Positions 9,401 to 19,349 of a stretch of 64,000 nucleotides of DNA are shown here, one piece after another. The stretch spans positions 4,298,270-4,362,269 of the forward strand of contig JAAOOA010000012.1 of the NCBI GenBank assembly GCA_012861695.1, in the 5' to 3' direction. Origin of the DNA: Trematomus loennbergii. Taxonomy: Eukaryota > Chordata > Actinopteri > Perciformes > Nototheniidae. The notes under the pieces were generated by a model. That model was not told the DNA's origin. It saw only the letters and a program-made list of their open reading frames with translations, and ran no database searches. Every line of letters starts with the position of its first letter. Positions within the stretch are counted from its first letter, which is position 1. A program made the translations under genes and the position numbers.

Positions 9401-10623
9401 TTTCGATTAGCTAATAATCTGAATCTGTTAAGTAACTAAAGCTGCCAGATAGATTTAGTGTAGTAAAAATGAAAGAATATATTTAAGAAAATTACATTTT
9501 ATTTTTTGAAATGTAGTTAGGGTTGAAATAAATACATTTAATTTGTTTTTTAAATATTTTATCTAAATTACTTCATGCACTAGTGCAATATCCAGTGGAG
9601 AAAGATATGTGAAAATATTGTTCTATTGAAATGTTTGTGTTGCTGCAGAGCAGTCACAGCCTACAGAAGGTATTCTACAGACTTAATTATACCAAATCAT
9701 TGTTTGGTACAGATCCTCTTTACATAAAAACAAATCACACTATGATCATTTTACTCTATATTTCTATGATAATGTTCAAAAATGATTCTTCCCACTATGA
9801 ATCATATTGTAATTCCAGTCAAGAATAATTGCAAATAGGGATTTATTTTCAAAAAGTGCAACCCTTAGTGGAGTATTAAAGGTCCCCTGTTAACCTGTTC
9901 TTCATCAATATATTATATGTCTCAGATATATACAAAACATGTCTCTGAAGGGTTTGGCTGAAACACCAAACAGATCATTGCAGCATCCCATAATCCCCTC
10001 TGTTTCAGCCCTGTTTCAAAAGTGCTGATTCTCGTCTGTTACTTTAGATGAAAATAAGGAGCCACTCCCCACGCCCCTCTGAGAGATATTTGGTTAAAAA
10101 ACACAGTGGTGCTCTAGGAGGAGATGCAGGTGATAAGGTGGGGGGGGGGTTACCTTGGTTGGTGATTGGCTAATGGTTACACAACCCAAAAAATCGTTAT
10201 GACATCATAAAGTGGCCAAAATCTGATCAGCTCATTTTCAGACAGGTTTTTATATAAATGGATCAGGACAAAAAGTGAGTGAATCTTTTTTCCTGAAACT
10301 TTCAGAATCTCTTTACACAGAGGGGACACATGTTTATGTATAAAAGACATGAAAAAGTGGATTTTGCATAATAGGTGACCTTTAAGTAGTATAAATGCAA
10401 GTACTTGAATAAATGTACTTGATTCCACTAGTGCTAATAACCCCTCCTCTTCTTCTCAGATTGTGAGGAAGTTACACCAGTTCACCTACGATCTCTTCAT
10501 CCAAGCTCAGTCCCTCCAGACGCGTGTCAACTTCCCGAGATGATCTCCGAGATCGTGAGCGTCCATGTTCCCAAAATCCTCTCGGGCATGGTCAAACCCA
10601 TCCTTTTCCACAACACAGCCTAG
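1..10623 (+). CDS. ar: Androgen receptor (nuclear receptor NR3C4), 5'-partial, nine visible exons
   Basis: This gene encodes the ligand-activated transcription factor that binds androgens, moves to or stays in the nucleus, dimerises and binds hormone response elements. Visible coding pieces are 1-496, 1455-1591, 1835-1951, 2291-2407, 2492-2695, 3192-3336, 4361-4491, 4643-4794 and 10460-10623, all bounded by GT/AG. Exon lengths of 117, 145 and 131 bases for the second zinc finger and two ligand-domain exons equal those I know for human AR. The P-box (CGSCKVFF), D-box (ASRND) and ligand-pocket residues equivalent to human N705, Q711, R752 and T877 are present. The DNA-binding domain and hinge are diverged ([32 protein letters not shown]), which suggests the fast-evolving teleost paralogue; published alpha/beta and A/B labels conflict, so I give only 'ar'. 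Odd points are one apparent frameshift each in exons 1 and 8 and an extra intron in the hinge exon. A processed pseudogene is excluded by the introns. The identification itself is very secure. Confidence 0.96.
497..1454 (+). other. ar: ar intron 1
   Basis: This 958-base intron has donor GTAAGT and acceptor TTTTATGTGTCCAG. It is AT-rich, with a short poly-A run near 1143. No gene, RNA gene or recognisable transposon was seen in it. Confidence 0.8.
1455..1591 (+). CDS. ar: ar exon 2, first zinc finger of the DNA-binding domain
   Basis: After the split Arg codon the exon reads [14 protein letters not shown] and then the first C4 zinc module, with cysteines in [15 protein letters not shown] and TCGSCKVFF. 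The recognition-helix P-box GS..V is intact, so binding to glucocorticoid/androgen-type half-sites is expected. Human AR has LICGDEASGC; here Ile-Cys-Gly is Val-Cys-Ser, a change in an otherwise near-invariant stretch. The exon is 137 bases (152 in human), shorter only in the non-conserved lead-in. It ends GCAG before GTGGGT, leaving one base that joins GT of exon 3 to make Gly. Confidence 0.96.
1835..1951 (+). CDS. ar: ar exon 3, second zinc finger of the DNA-binding domain
   Basis: The exon is 117 bases, the same as human AR exon 3. It encodes the second zinc module with the D-box dimer interface ([17 protein letters not shown]) followed by [16 protein letters not shown]. Zinc ligands are all present. 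Departures from the usual AR sequence include Ala for Pro in NC(P/A)SC, KRCF for RKCY, and MSGMSLKG for the usual EAGMTLGA. These fall in the helix and start of the bipartite nuclear-localisation signal, so they may affect nuclear traffic. Splice sites are CCACCAG before the exon and GTGAGG after it. Confidence 0.96.
1952..2290 (+). other. ar: ar intron 3
   Basis: This 339-base intron has donor GTGAGG and acceptor TTCTTCTCCTTGTCTAG. It is AT-rich in the middle. No other feature was recognised. Confidence 0.8.
2291..2407 (+). CDS. ar: ar hinge exon (first half of human exon 4)
   Basis: The exon continues the DNA-binding-domain C-terminal extension as [19 protein letters not shown] and goes on through a low-complexity hinge. 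The basic cluster RRLKG is the second half of the nuclear-localisation signal and is weaker than the human RKLKKLG. In human AR, hinge and early ligand-binding domain are one 288-base exon. Here the reading frame runs into TAA at 2437-2439 unless an intron is removed. AAA before GTGAGG at 2408 is the best donor. The last base A2407 pairs with TA at 2492-2493 to form an Ile codon, keeping the frame. The exact donor is inferred. Confidence 0.8.
2408..2491 (+). other. ar: Extra 84-base intron within the ar hinge/LBD exon
   Basis: The stretch begins GTGAGGATAAG and ends in a pyrimidine-rich TTCTTCTGTATGTCTTCAG. It carries an in-frame stop at 2437-2439, so it cannot be coding. Coding sequence on both sides is clearly AR and joins in phase. 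Human AR has no intron at this place. Its small size is typical of fish introns. Confidence 0.75.
2492..2695 (+). CDS. ar: ar exon, start of the ligand-binding domain (second half of human exon 4)
   Basis: The exon encodes ligand-domain helices 1 to 3: [18 protein letters not shown], then [19 protein letters not shown] and [10 protein letters not shown]. The steroid-contacting Asn and Gln (human N705 and Q711) lie in SLNELGERQ and are conserved. The stretch before the domain ([16 protein letters not shown]) has lost the GYECQPIF motif usual in AR, another sign of relaxed or divergent evolution in this paralogue. It ends ATACCAG before GTAAAT, and the last G joins GT of the next exon to make the Gly before FRDMHVDD. 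Confidence 0.95.
2696..3191 (+). other. ar: ar intron between helices 3 and 4/5 exons
   Basis: This 496-base intron has donor GTAAAT and acceptor GTGTTTTTTACAG. It includes a CTCF-core-like match CCACTAGAGGGGGA at 3023-3036. The motif is short and unproven. No gene is present. Confidence 0.75.
3192..3336 (+). CDS. ar: ar exon 5, ligand-binding-domain core
   Basis: At 145 bases this exon matches human AR exon 5. It reads [19 protein letters not shown], then [17 protein letters not shown] and [11 protein letters not shown]. It contains the nuclear-receptor signature helix 3-5 region and the Arg (human R752) that binds the steroid 3-keto group. The exon ends CAATGA before GTAAGT. GA joins the first C of the next exon to give Asp where human AR has Glu. 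Confidence 0.96.
3337..4360 (+). other. ar: ar intron 5
   Basis: This 1024-base intron has donor GTAAGT and acceptor TTTTCCCCCTGCAG. The last 250 bases are strongly pyrimidine-rich, as expected before a splice acceptor. No gene or clear transposon was seen. Confidence 0.75.
4361..4491 (+). CDS. ar: ar exon 6, ligand-binding domain
   Basis: The exon has the same 131-base length as human exon 6. It encodes [20 protein letters not shown] and then [17 protein letters not shown], which are helices 6 to 9. FLCMKALLLFS is a hallmark of the steroid-receptor subfamily. It ends GCATCA before GTGAGT; A joins TG of the next exon to give Met at the position of the human Ile in SI(I)PV. Confidence 0.96.
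4643..4794 (+). CDS. ar: ar exon 7, ligand-binding domain
   Basis: The exon reads [20 protein letters not shown], then [19 protein letters not shown] and [11 protein letters not shown], covering helices 9 to 11. It is 152 bases against 158 in human, a two-codon shortening in the variable loop after ELDR. The acceptor is GTTTGTGGTCACAG. The donor is CAGTCG before GTAATA, a weaker site than the others, and the codon ends cleanly at the boundary. Confidence 0.95.
4795..8818 (+). other. ar: ar intron 7, proximal part: AT-rich, with degraded repeats
   Basis: No coding exon is visible in these 4 kb. The DNA is AT-rich and contains fragments that resemble teleost interspersed repeats from memory: a TTTATTGATCTCAATTTGGG segment near 5768, an AGTCCTAAAACCCGGAAATG segment near 6424, and a TTTATTGTCATTGTACACAG segment near 7493. 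CTCF-core-like sequences lie at 6310-6323 (minus) and 8318-8331 (plus). Repeat assignments are low confidence because no library search was possible. Confidence 0.5.
8819..10441. mobile_element. Non-autonomous hAT-type DNA transposon with 8-bp target duplication (host of a nested element)
   Basis: The termini are CACCAGTGGAAGAAGTAC at 8827 and, on the other strand at 10433, CACTAGTGGAATCAAGTAC. They are flanked by a perfect 8-bp direct repeat CTAATAAC at 8819-8826 and 10434-10441. Eight-base target duplications are characteristic of the hAT superfamily. The left part (GAAGAAGTACTTTACTTAAG, then repeated AAGTA words) matches a very common teleost repeat known to me by its 'thread' of AAGTAC motifs. 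No transposase reading frame is visible, so the copy is non-autonomous. It lies in ar intron 7, ending about 20 bases before the exon 8 acceptor. A second element interrupts it at 9876-10385. Confidence 0.85.
9876..10385. mobile_element. TTAA-flanked MITE nested in the hAT element
   Basis: TTAA at 9876-9879 and 10382-10385 flanks terminal inverted repeats AGGTCCCCTGTTA and (other strand) AGGTCACCTATTATGC. TTAA duplication is the signature of piggyBac-like transposition. The right end, ATGAAAAAGTGGATTTTGC followed by ATAATAGG, is a sequence I recognise as abundant in teleost genomes. The 510-base unit has no transposase. It lies wholly inside the older hAT element, so it inserted later. Confidence 0.75.
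10460..10623 (+). CDS. ar: ar exon 8, end of ligand-binding domain and helix 12 (apparent one-base deletion)
   Basis: The exon starts after TTCTTCTCAG and reads [20 protein letters not shown], then TRVNFP. It keeps the Thr in HQFT that contacts the steroid 17-hydroxyl (human T877). In the given sequence the next codons are AGA and TGA (stop at 10541-10543). If one base is missing at about 10535-10539, the reading continues without a stop as [17 protein letters not shown] and ends at TAG 10621-10623, matching AR to its C terminus. The truncation would fall exactly before helix 12 (AF-2), abolishing ligand-dependent activation. Because the downstream frame is perfectly preserved, an assembly error or a very recent mutation is likelier than an old pseudogene. 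Confidence 0.93.
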
Positions 10624-11640
10624 AGCGGTGTGGCTGAAGGGTGGGCTCGTGATTGTCCTTTATGTCACTTGAGCTTCAACCACTTCTGGGAAAAGCTTAA
10701 ACGGCTAGAGAGGGTTTATAATTTCATGAGGTGTAAGCCTTTTTTTGAACCTACAGGGTGACAGTGGAGCACAGTGAAGCTAAATGAAGTGCATTCAGCA
10801 CATTCTTCCAATCTTATTGCATCTATTCTGTTCTCCTACTGCCTGATATCTGTATGAAATGTCTCGTTTTTTAGCATGACTTCCTCCACACAGGCTAAAC
10901 ACCTGGCATGTAAGACTTCTTCTTCCTCTTCTTCTTCTGCATATATATATAACCGACAACAGGTTATGTTTAATTTCAGGAGGGGAAAACCCTGTTTTCA
11001 GAGTTCACATCATTGTAGCCTGTCTGTGTGCAGTGGTATGACATTTGGATTAGCTTTTTAACAATGAATGTTATTGTGCGCACCTGAGATGATCACATTT
11101 GATTGACAGGTAATAAACCGTCGCGGCATGCATGCTAAGAGGCAACGCTGTCTCGCCGGAGTATAAAAACATGTCTGAAAGCTGTTCGCATCCCTAGACA
11201 TAATAGTCGACTAATGGTTTAGGCGGAGGCAACACACACACTCTTTTTACACCGTGAGTGACTACAACGTTTCAATTGTATATTTATGAATTTTGTGATT
11301 TTAAAAAAGGTCGCACTGAAGAAAATATTTTGACCAAATAGTTGCGAATGACTCATCAGTCAACTAACTATTGGTGACTTTGTTTTTGCTTGTTTTTAAA
11401 TGTCAAACATTATCCATTTTTTTCCAAGATGGACATTTCATACTGTTGCAACTTTTCTACAGTTTTCTTAAAAAGTGTTCTTTGCAAAGTGCTCTGTTGT
11501 GAATCATCATCCAGTATCCATTTAGCTTTTCTTCCCGCGAAACGATAAAAAGGTCCAGCCAAAAATCTGCTCATTTGTTGCAATACTTACAGCTTAATAT
11601 GGAATAATAAACAACTGAAGCATGAGTGTGTGTGTTATTA
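10624..11640 (+). other. ar: Presumptive ar 3' untranslated region and downstream flank
   Basis: This stretch follows the restored ar stop. AATAAA occurs at 11112-11117 and again at 11606-11611. The second is followed within 20 bases by the GT-rich GAGTGTGTGTGTTATT, the usual arrangement of a poly(A) site, giving a 3' UTR of about 1 kb. The end point is inferred; transcript evidence would settle it. Confidence 0.45.
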
Positions 11641-14298
11641 ATAACGAGCGCAGAGTGGGAGGAAATGCACACGGTTTGCATTACGGCACAAATCTGAGTG
11701 CATGCTAATGGTAATACACATATTCCCTGTCTGATATGTTACATTTCACTCTGATAAGCAGTAAAGTGAACAGACAGGCTTTTAGAAAAATCAGACAGAC
11801 ATATTTTCTGCCAGTGCATTACACACCCTCAGGATTATGGCATTCTGCACCCGCCAGGTAATAGATCTCAGCAGGAAACTAGAACATATCATACTCAAAC
11901 AAGAAAGCCTGGCAGATTTATTTCTCCCATTCATCCTAGAGGAAACAGCCATGTGTGCTGATCTGGCATCAGTAATGGCAGCCTGTGTTTTAATACCATC
12001 TAGTGGCTGCTGTGGAATCTGCAGCAGAGAACTGAGACCCAGCAGAAGCAACATCTGCTGGATCCATTCGCATTAGCTCGGTAATGTAATTGGACACGGA
12101 TTTGCTCAATGTTTGAACAGGGTTACCATTAAATGGTCAGAGTCACGAGATGGGAGGTCATGGCAGTAAAGGGGAGAGTAAATAAAGAATGTGTTTCAAT
12201 TAGAGGCGTAAGTCGGGGTTAAATAGAGAAAACTTAAGGAGGCTCTACGGGGGAATGGAGTAAAAACAAACAAATATCAACTATTCATGTTTATTATTCA
12301 TACTATGGCAATTATTATTTGATATCATTAATTGTCTATGTGGCTTTTAACATGCAAATCAGGGATTATTTTATCACATATGTTCACAATTGGTTGTTTT
12401 ATTTTGTTGACATATGAGTGTCAATTTATAAAGTTGCGGTGGGAGTTTTGGATATCTCTTTTTATCACTCCATAAATCATAGAAATACTGTCAGCAGCCA
12501 TAAAAAACTATTTCCTCCATGTTTTTAGGAATAACATGTTCCATAAATTAGACTATACATAGACAAACAAAACTTTTAAAATAGAATTACGAATTAAACT
12601 GCGCATTTGGTAAACGTTCCTATGTGGAGATTTACGAGTCAAAGTATGAGAAAAAAACTATTTTGACTAAATATTGTAAAATGTCATATATTTTGCAAAA
12701 CACAAAAAAACGTATTGAAATGTTTAACTAAAAATCACCATGACATTTCCTCATTTCCCCAGTTGATATGCAATAAGATTAATTTTTTGTATAACAAGTT
12801 TTCTGATTTTTTTTAAAATAAAAATTCAAGCATAATTTGACACTAAAATGATGCTTACATAATGCATTTAAAAATATACATTTACTTTTTTTGTGAATTT
12901 AAGAGAAATGTACAGACAAACAACAAAATGTATTAAATAAAACACCTAAAAAAACATTTAAAATTGAACAGTGATGGGAAAACGATGTTTCTGCCTTGCA
13001 CTAATAGATCATCTGCAAGCTAAAGCTTAATTTGATTAGAATATGAAATATATATATTTTCTTTTTAAAATTGGTTATAGAAAATGAAATCACTCAGGGA
13101 AAATCATGTTTTTTCTACATCATTAACAAATGTCTGTAGGGCTAAAGAGATGATGACATATCTCTGAGAGCTGGTTTATTTTTACATCTCATTAAAATAG
13201 CCCTGTACTGTAAAGAGCAGTCTGTCTGGGTAACCTCCACCGCCATTTTAACTCCCATTTCCTGAACAACCTCTTTCAACAAGTTATTTGTCCCTCTCAT
13301 AAATTAATTGGAGCTGAACGAAGTTTGGGATTGAAAGACATGCTGAAATATCACTTAATTCTAAATATATTCCACGCCGCACATGCCCCTCTGACTCTGA
13401 CCTTAAAAGGAATGGTTTCTTGTAGGTTTTTTTGCAATGATCAAAAATGTATGTGTTGATGTCGACATTTGAACTTAGCTCAGATTCCATTTGATTTCGT
13501 GTTTTCTCCCGGTCTGCTCTGCATCAATATTACATGCCTACTCTTGCAGAACAAGGGTTTTTTCTTCTGCTGGTAACGGCAAACCACAGAAAGCACAAAC
13601 ACACTGGCCACAAACAACAAAAAGTTGAAATGATTTCCTGATGTGGAAGTTAAGGAAATGGAAGAAATTCAATGTGCCTTTGAATGTGAGAGTATGACAA
13701 CAGAAAACAACTCAAAATGAAAACTTAAGAAACCCACATTATCCAAGCTGAAATGGAATTGAAATGTGCACAATACTTCTTTCAACCTCACCTAAAAGTC
13801 CATCAATAATGTCTTTAACACCAGGTTACTCACAGCTAGAGTGACCGGAAAACAATTAGATTGTGGAGGTGGTAAGATGACACCCCTGAATGGGTTGTTT
13901 CTGTGGCCTGTCTAATGGAGGGCGATTCCTACTCAAGCACTAGTCCATTAACAACCAATTAACTTCCTATTAATATTTTACCAGACAGGGCCCCTCTTCT
14001 TGACGTGTTTTAAGGAGCTTTTCCCAGGAGTGTTTGAACATGAGCAGCTTTTAGCGCAGCATAAAGAGGCCTGTGTAATGGGCTGAAGGAGGAGGACAGG
14101 CAACCTGATAGCACTGAGAGCATGAGGAGGGGAGAGAGGGAGAGAGGGGAGAGAGGAGAGGAGACAGACTTCTGCAGCTGGCCCGCCACCAGGCCAGGCC
14201 CCGAGCCGAGCCAGGACCCGAACACACACGGCAGGGATAGGAAATGCACGACTTTAAGGCCATGACACGAGATCAGAAACGAGTGGTTACATTTTGTT
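11641..14298. other. Gene-free AT-rich stretch downstream of ar
   Basis: There are no exons, RNA genes or clear transposon ends here. The stretch at about 12240-13100 is particularly AT-rich with A/T runs. A CTCF-core-like match lies on the minus strand at 11994-12007. GA-rich sequence occurs at 14120-14165. Confidence 0.5.
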
Positions 14299-15306
14299 GA
14301 GCTGCAACTATCGACCAATCCATTATTGTATCAACACAACAAATATCAACAGATATTTTGAGGGCTTTTTGATTAGAAATGGCAGAAAATGCTGATTCCA
14401 TTCTCTTAAATATGGAGATTTCCTGCTTTTCTGTGTTTGTGAAGAGTTATCTTTGGGTTTTGGAGTGACAAGACAGCTAATGACAGCATCTTGGACTATT
14501 TTGGGACATTTAGGATAAGATAATTAGGGAATGTCTTGGGTCACAGCAGCATGTTAACAAGGCATTGCAAAAGTGGAAATGGAAAAGAGTAGAAAATAAA
14601 CAAAGATAAACAGTAAATAAAACATCTCAGAGAAAATAAAATAGATATAAAATATATGTACATATTGACAATGAAAGATATATATCTGTCGTATATACAC
14701 TAGGGCCATCCAGCCTCGGACACCCCACCAGGGGAGACCCCCTCGGGGGAGCAGGAGTACAGGTTGTAACCCTTTGAGCCACTGCTCTCTTCTATCGCAT
14801 TTTTTAAATTTAATTAAAAAAATGTAACACAGACCAAACAGGGCTTTTATAAACCTTTATTGCTTTTATTACAGGAGTTTTTTAATAGGTTACCGGAGAG
14901 CCCATGCACCACACGCTGCGCTCCTATGGAGCACTCCCCAAAACCCTAACCCTAATCATTTTCTCTATCTTACAGTACACAGTAATTAGTCTACTGTAGA
15001 TCATTTAATTTTACTTTCTGTTTCATCTAAGTACATAGGTTACTTACTTACTGGATTTTAGTTGCATAATTGTATCACAATATTTTATGGCACTGTTTTA
15101 CTTCCGTATTACTTCATTACTAGCTATTACTGTATATTGCATGTTGCACGGTCAACGGGGCCTGGAACTAAAGATGTTCCATTGCCAACCACTACACTAA
15201 CTTATATGACAACAACCTTTGACATCGTGACATTTATAAATCTATCAATGAGAAATGTTTCACCAGATTAATCGATACAGAAAAAAAACTTTAGTTGCAG
15301 CCCCTA
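14299..15306. mobile_element. Non-autonomous DNA transposon with GCTGCAACTA terminal inverted repeats
   Basis: The left end GAGCTGCAACTATCGACC and the right end (other strand) TAGGGGCTGCAACTA share GCTGCAACTA as inverted termini. The adjoining ATTAATCGAT at the right end is also typical of a widespread teleost repeat beginning GCTGCAACTAACGATTA. There is no transposase frame. The interior (14690-14960) is richer in C and G and may hold another insertion. A related terminus occurs reversed at 54190-54260. Confidence 0.65.
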
Positions 15307-16030
15307 GCCATGTTTTGAGTGTAACTTTGTTACAAAAGTCCAAGGTGTTCCTGATGAGTGTTTTTTCTTCTGGATTGCAGCAGAACAGCAGTTTTGCCCT
15401 GGGGCTTAAACATAAAATAAGTGTTAAAACAGGAATATCCACCTTGCTCCTGCTCTGCCCTGAGCTTTGTGCTGTGTAAGGCTGGTTTGGGTGGACATTT
15501 TAAACGAGTTCAGGGAAACTCCCTGCCTCGAGACAAAAAGAAAGCGCGAGAGGGAGAGAGGGAGGGGGAGGCAGAAAGTAAGAGAGAGAGAGGCCATTAT
15601 GACTATAGCCCGAGGCTACTCCCAACGGATAAGGCATTTGTCTTCACTTGAAAGTATGATTTATTTTTCCACCAGTCAGAAGGGTTATGTTTGTCACCGC
15701 ACACTGAAAGGACTTTTTGGAAATAGCAGCAGAAGCAGAAATGGAAAAAAGAAAGAAAGAAAACGTCTAATGCACGCTTCCTCGTTTCAAAGACTTCCCT
15801 TCTATGGTTACCTTGTTTGAGATCACTTTCAGTCCTTATTAACTTTAGTTAATCATACTGAACCTTGTGTCTAATTTATCAGCAGGAGTAGTGTGTGTGT
15901 GTTGATGATTAAGAGAAAGAGGGGAATGTGGGAAGGAGGGGTGGGCGGGGAGAAAGATGTGGTTGTATCAGGTTCCCTCCACTGGGTGTAGATGTGGTCT
16001 TAGATTTCTCTCTGGGCTGCTGATTAACTG
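15307..16030. other. Intergenic, GA-rich tract
   Basis: Purine-rich sequence occupies 15536-15594 and 15735-15765. Short open frames here consist of this low-complexity sequence. No gene was recognised. Confidence 0.5.
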
Positions 16031-16033
16031 TGC

Positions 16034-16094
<61 letters not shown>
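16031..16094. repeat. (GT)n microsatellite
   Basis: A TG/GT array with two CG interruptions at its 5' end. The Cys-Val 'proteins' translated from it are artefacts. Confidence 0.95.
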
Positions 16095-16096
<2 letters not shown>

Positions 16097-19000
16097 CTGG
16101 GAGTGCACCGAGGAGAGAGGAACTTCAGCTTTAATTTCCCCCAGCTCCAGATATTACACCCCCGCGCTCCCTGTTTTATTGGAACAGAGACCAAAAAACA
16201 CCAAGTGTTTATGATGCATTAAAACATGGTGGGAACTCGAGTGTGGAATTGTAAATCTATACATTTGGCAGTGTCTCTTCGACGCAGAATTAATTCCTTT
16301 ACGGAGGACTCTGTGTGTTTTACGAAGACTGATGATTGCAACGCGCCATGAAATCATATTTATACAGAGATTGGAGAGAAAATTCTCCAGCGGTCGAGGA
16401 GGGGGGAAATAGAGGAAATCGACTGAAGCAAAAAAAAAAAAGGGGGAACATGGGAGGTGGGAGGAGTCATTTCAGGGGGCGAAGCACAGGAGGAAGGAAT
16501 TATTCTGCATTACCCTAATGACCATTTGAGCAAACGGATGGGTGAGGAGAACACATTACATTCTATTAACCCCTCTTTTGTTGTCGGTGAACTGTTAATG
16601 ATGTACAAAGGGAGCTCGGCGCTGCTCTCCTGGACAATACATGCTTCTAATTATTCTCAGGAAAATGTCGACAGCCTTTATACCTGGAGACACATTAGCC
16701 GGCTCTAATTAGAGTACATATTCTTCTAGTTTTACGCAGGTATTGCCAGCCCCCCTTCTCTGTCCTCATGTGTTTGCCTTCATTACTTGCCTCTTCCTCT
16801 CTTCTGTGCACTCAATTTACTTCCTCTGCCTCCATCCTATTTTTCGCAGCACCACTAGCTGTGACAGTGTCTGCCCATGCTCCCGCCATCCCCCAAGTTC
16901 ATTATATCAGTACACAGTGTCCATGCCCTCCACCCTCGCAGCCCCTCGCAGCTCCTGATCCCAGCCAAACGCAATGTGACAGCGCCGCCACAGCCCTCAT
17001 TTAAAGCCATCACAGGACAGATTTCCCCTTCCAAGGCTCCCGTCTGCAGCCTGATAGATGGGACCCCTGTATTTTCTCGTGCGCGTTCACGCGAGCCTGT
17101 TGTTATTTCGCGCGTGCAACTGTGTCCATTCCCTTCGGTTTAGTCTGCATGCATTTGTGTGTTAGTTGGAGCAGGCCAATGTTGGAACCTGTCAGTAGTG
17201 ATTCTCCAAACAATGTGTTATGATATTATACTGACTTTGTTTCCACTCTCTCACATACTATGTTTTGAATTTGAGGCATTCTTTGCTCTGTTAGAGTGCT
17301 GCGTCTCGGTTTTTAAGTGTTTCGTGTAAGGCCTTCCATTTCTGCTTATTGGAGCAACCCTTTGGGGGTGCGTGTGTGTGTGTGGGGGGGGTTGAGTATG
17401 TTCAGGTTCGGGGAAATGCCGCAGCACACTTTGGCTACGCTACACACACACTTTCTGATATCTTGTCTCCTTTAAATATTATACTTGCAGTTGTAGCCTC
17501 AGGCATCGGTTCTGTGTCATACTGGGAAGGTCAAAACACACACAGATACATCACACACACCCACATTCACATAGATTTCAAATATCTCTATCGGCCTTCA
17601 GAGATTGTTTTACGGGAAATCATGTCACGGGTCAAATGATTGAATTATTAATGGAAGTGCAGCGCATAACAATCTCCCCTTGTCTATTGTGATTCCAACG
17701 CGATATTCACAGGCCCTTCTCCACCTAACTTGATACTACCATGTTACAATCCAAATCCAATAATGCAGACTCTGCAAAAAGTATGCCTACCTCCCCCCCC
17801 CCCCCCCTCTTCCCCTACTATTGTTTCATCAGTCGAACAGCGTCTTCAGTCTGTAGCCTTCACACCGGAGAGTATTACCCAATCTGTACAATCGTATTGA
17901 TTGACGTGCCACATTTCCAAGGACAAGGCGATGCATTTTCCTCAAAACAGTCATGGTAAAGTAACTCACAATCATAGGACTCTTTCACAATACACTGGTC
18001 TATGAAAAGAGTGTGTATCTTTTTCCCGACAACCCTCTAATCTTAGTTCCTTTTTCACCCTGCCAAATATGGATTTTGTTTACGAGCATAACTGGAAATT
18101 GACCGAGCAAATCTGAAGCGCGATCATGATTCACGTTATGGAAATGAATGCCGGCGCTACCGTTAGCTCACATTTGCATATGTAAAGAGCCACACTCAGA
18201 GAGGAACAAGTATTTTAACCTTATTTAGCACACGAGAGATTCAGTTGTAAGTAATACGTTGCTTTATGATGTTTTAAGAGGAGTTCACCACTAACCAGAG
18301 GCACTTTATTCCCTATGGGCCTGTTTCTCACAGAGCCAGTATGGAAATGCGTGTTATTGTAAAACCCCGGTGATAGATTCTTGACCTGAGAATTTCTCCG
18401 TCTGTTTTGAGAATGACCGTGGAGCAACACGGCGGGGGGAAAGACACGTTAGGTCACCGCTTTCAGCATTTTATTATCGGCCGGTGCCAGAAAACACAAC
18501 TCTTTTAGACATCCTAAACATAGCACGCTGGACACATGGGGCTGACAACTTCACTTAGGAGAAGGATATCAAACGGGCTTGTTAATGCAGCTGCTGAAAA
18601 CAGTCCCATTAGGAGCAGTCAGTCCTATGCTTTGTTTTCCTATCATTTGTTCTTGCCTTTTCATCGTCCCTCCATGTTGGGCATGCTGGGGAAAAAAACA
18701 GAAAAACGAAACATGTTCTCTTGAACATTTAATGAAGACATTTCTCTTCCACTTATAGCTATGGGGTGGATATCATAGAGAATAAAACAAGAAAGGCTCA
18801 AAAAAAGTGTTGTAATGTGAGGTTTTTTTCTTAAGTTTCGTATTTCTAAACGCTGCCATGTCTAGCTTCATCAAGCTTGTTTGCGTCATTGTGCATTCTC
18901 ATTACAGCTTAACAGAAGTTTCCCATCTGGAGAAGCAGAGTCCTTCTTAACGCTCCACTATTCCCCTCCTCTCCCATTTCAAACCCATAGACGTTCCACA

Positions 19001-19304
19001 AGGCCTAAATGAGCTTGAAGACAAAAAGAGCAGTGTAGTACTCCTTTTTTCCCTTCTAATTTGCCTTTTCCCTCGTTATGCTCCATGATTTATGGGACAT
19101 AGAAAACAAAAGACGACATGTGTAATTACTGCATGACTAAAGCGTAAACATGCCTTATAGGACGGGGCTACGCTCACGGCGGAGGGCTAATTGTAACTCT
19201 CCCCTTCTCCTTCAGTGCCTGAGTTATACGATAGCTCACAGTCAGACACGTGAACATGCATATGTGCTTACATGCAAGCACACACCCACGCAGATGCCCT
19301 CATG

Positions 19305-19305
<1 letters not shown>
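16095..19305. other. Intergenic, transposon-poor unique sequence
   Basis: No coding exons, RNA genes or recognisable repeats apart from a C-run at about 17796-17808. The sequence has balanced composition and many TAAT/ATTA homeodomain-core words (for example CTCTAATTAGAGTACAT near 16703 and TTATTAATGGAAG near 17645). This makes it a candidate for conserved non-coding regulatory DNA, which needs cross-species alignment to show. Confidence 0.4.

Positions 19306-19347
<42 letters not shown>
19306..19347. repeat. (GT)n microsatellite
   Basis: A perfect GT array of about 42 bases. Confidence 0.95.

Positions 19348-19349
<2 letters not shown>

Noticed and set aside
1..10623. ar as a pseudogene because of two frameshifts
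   Set aside because: All introns, splice sites, zinc ligands and ligand contacts are intact, downstream frames are preserved, and a similar lesion occurs in efnb1. Error or recent mutation is more likely, though not excluded.
14938..14958. Telomere-like AACCCTAACCCTAAT
   Set aside because: Only two units; too short to indicate an interstitial telomere.
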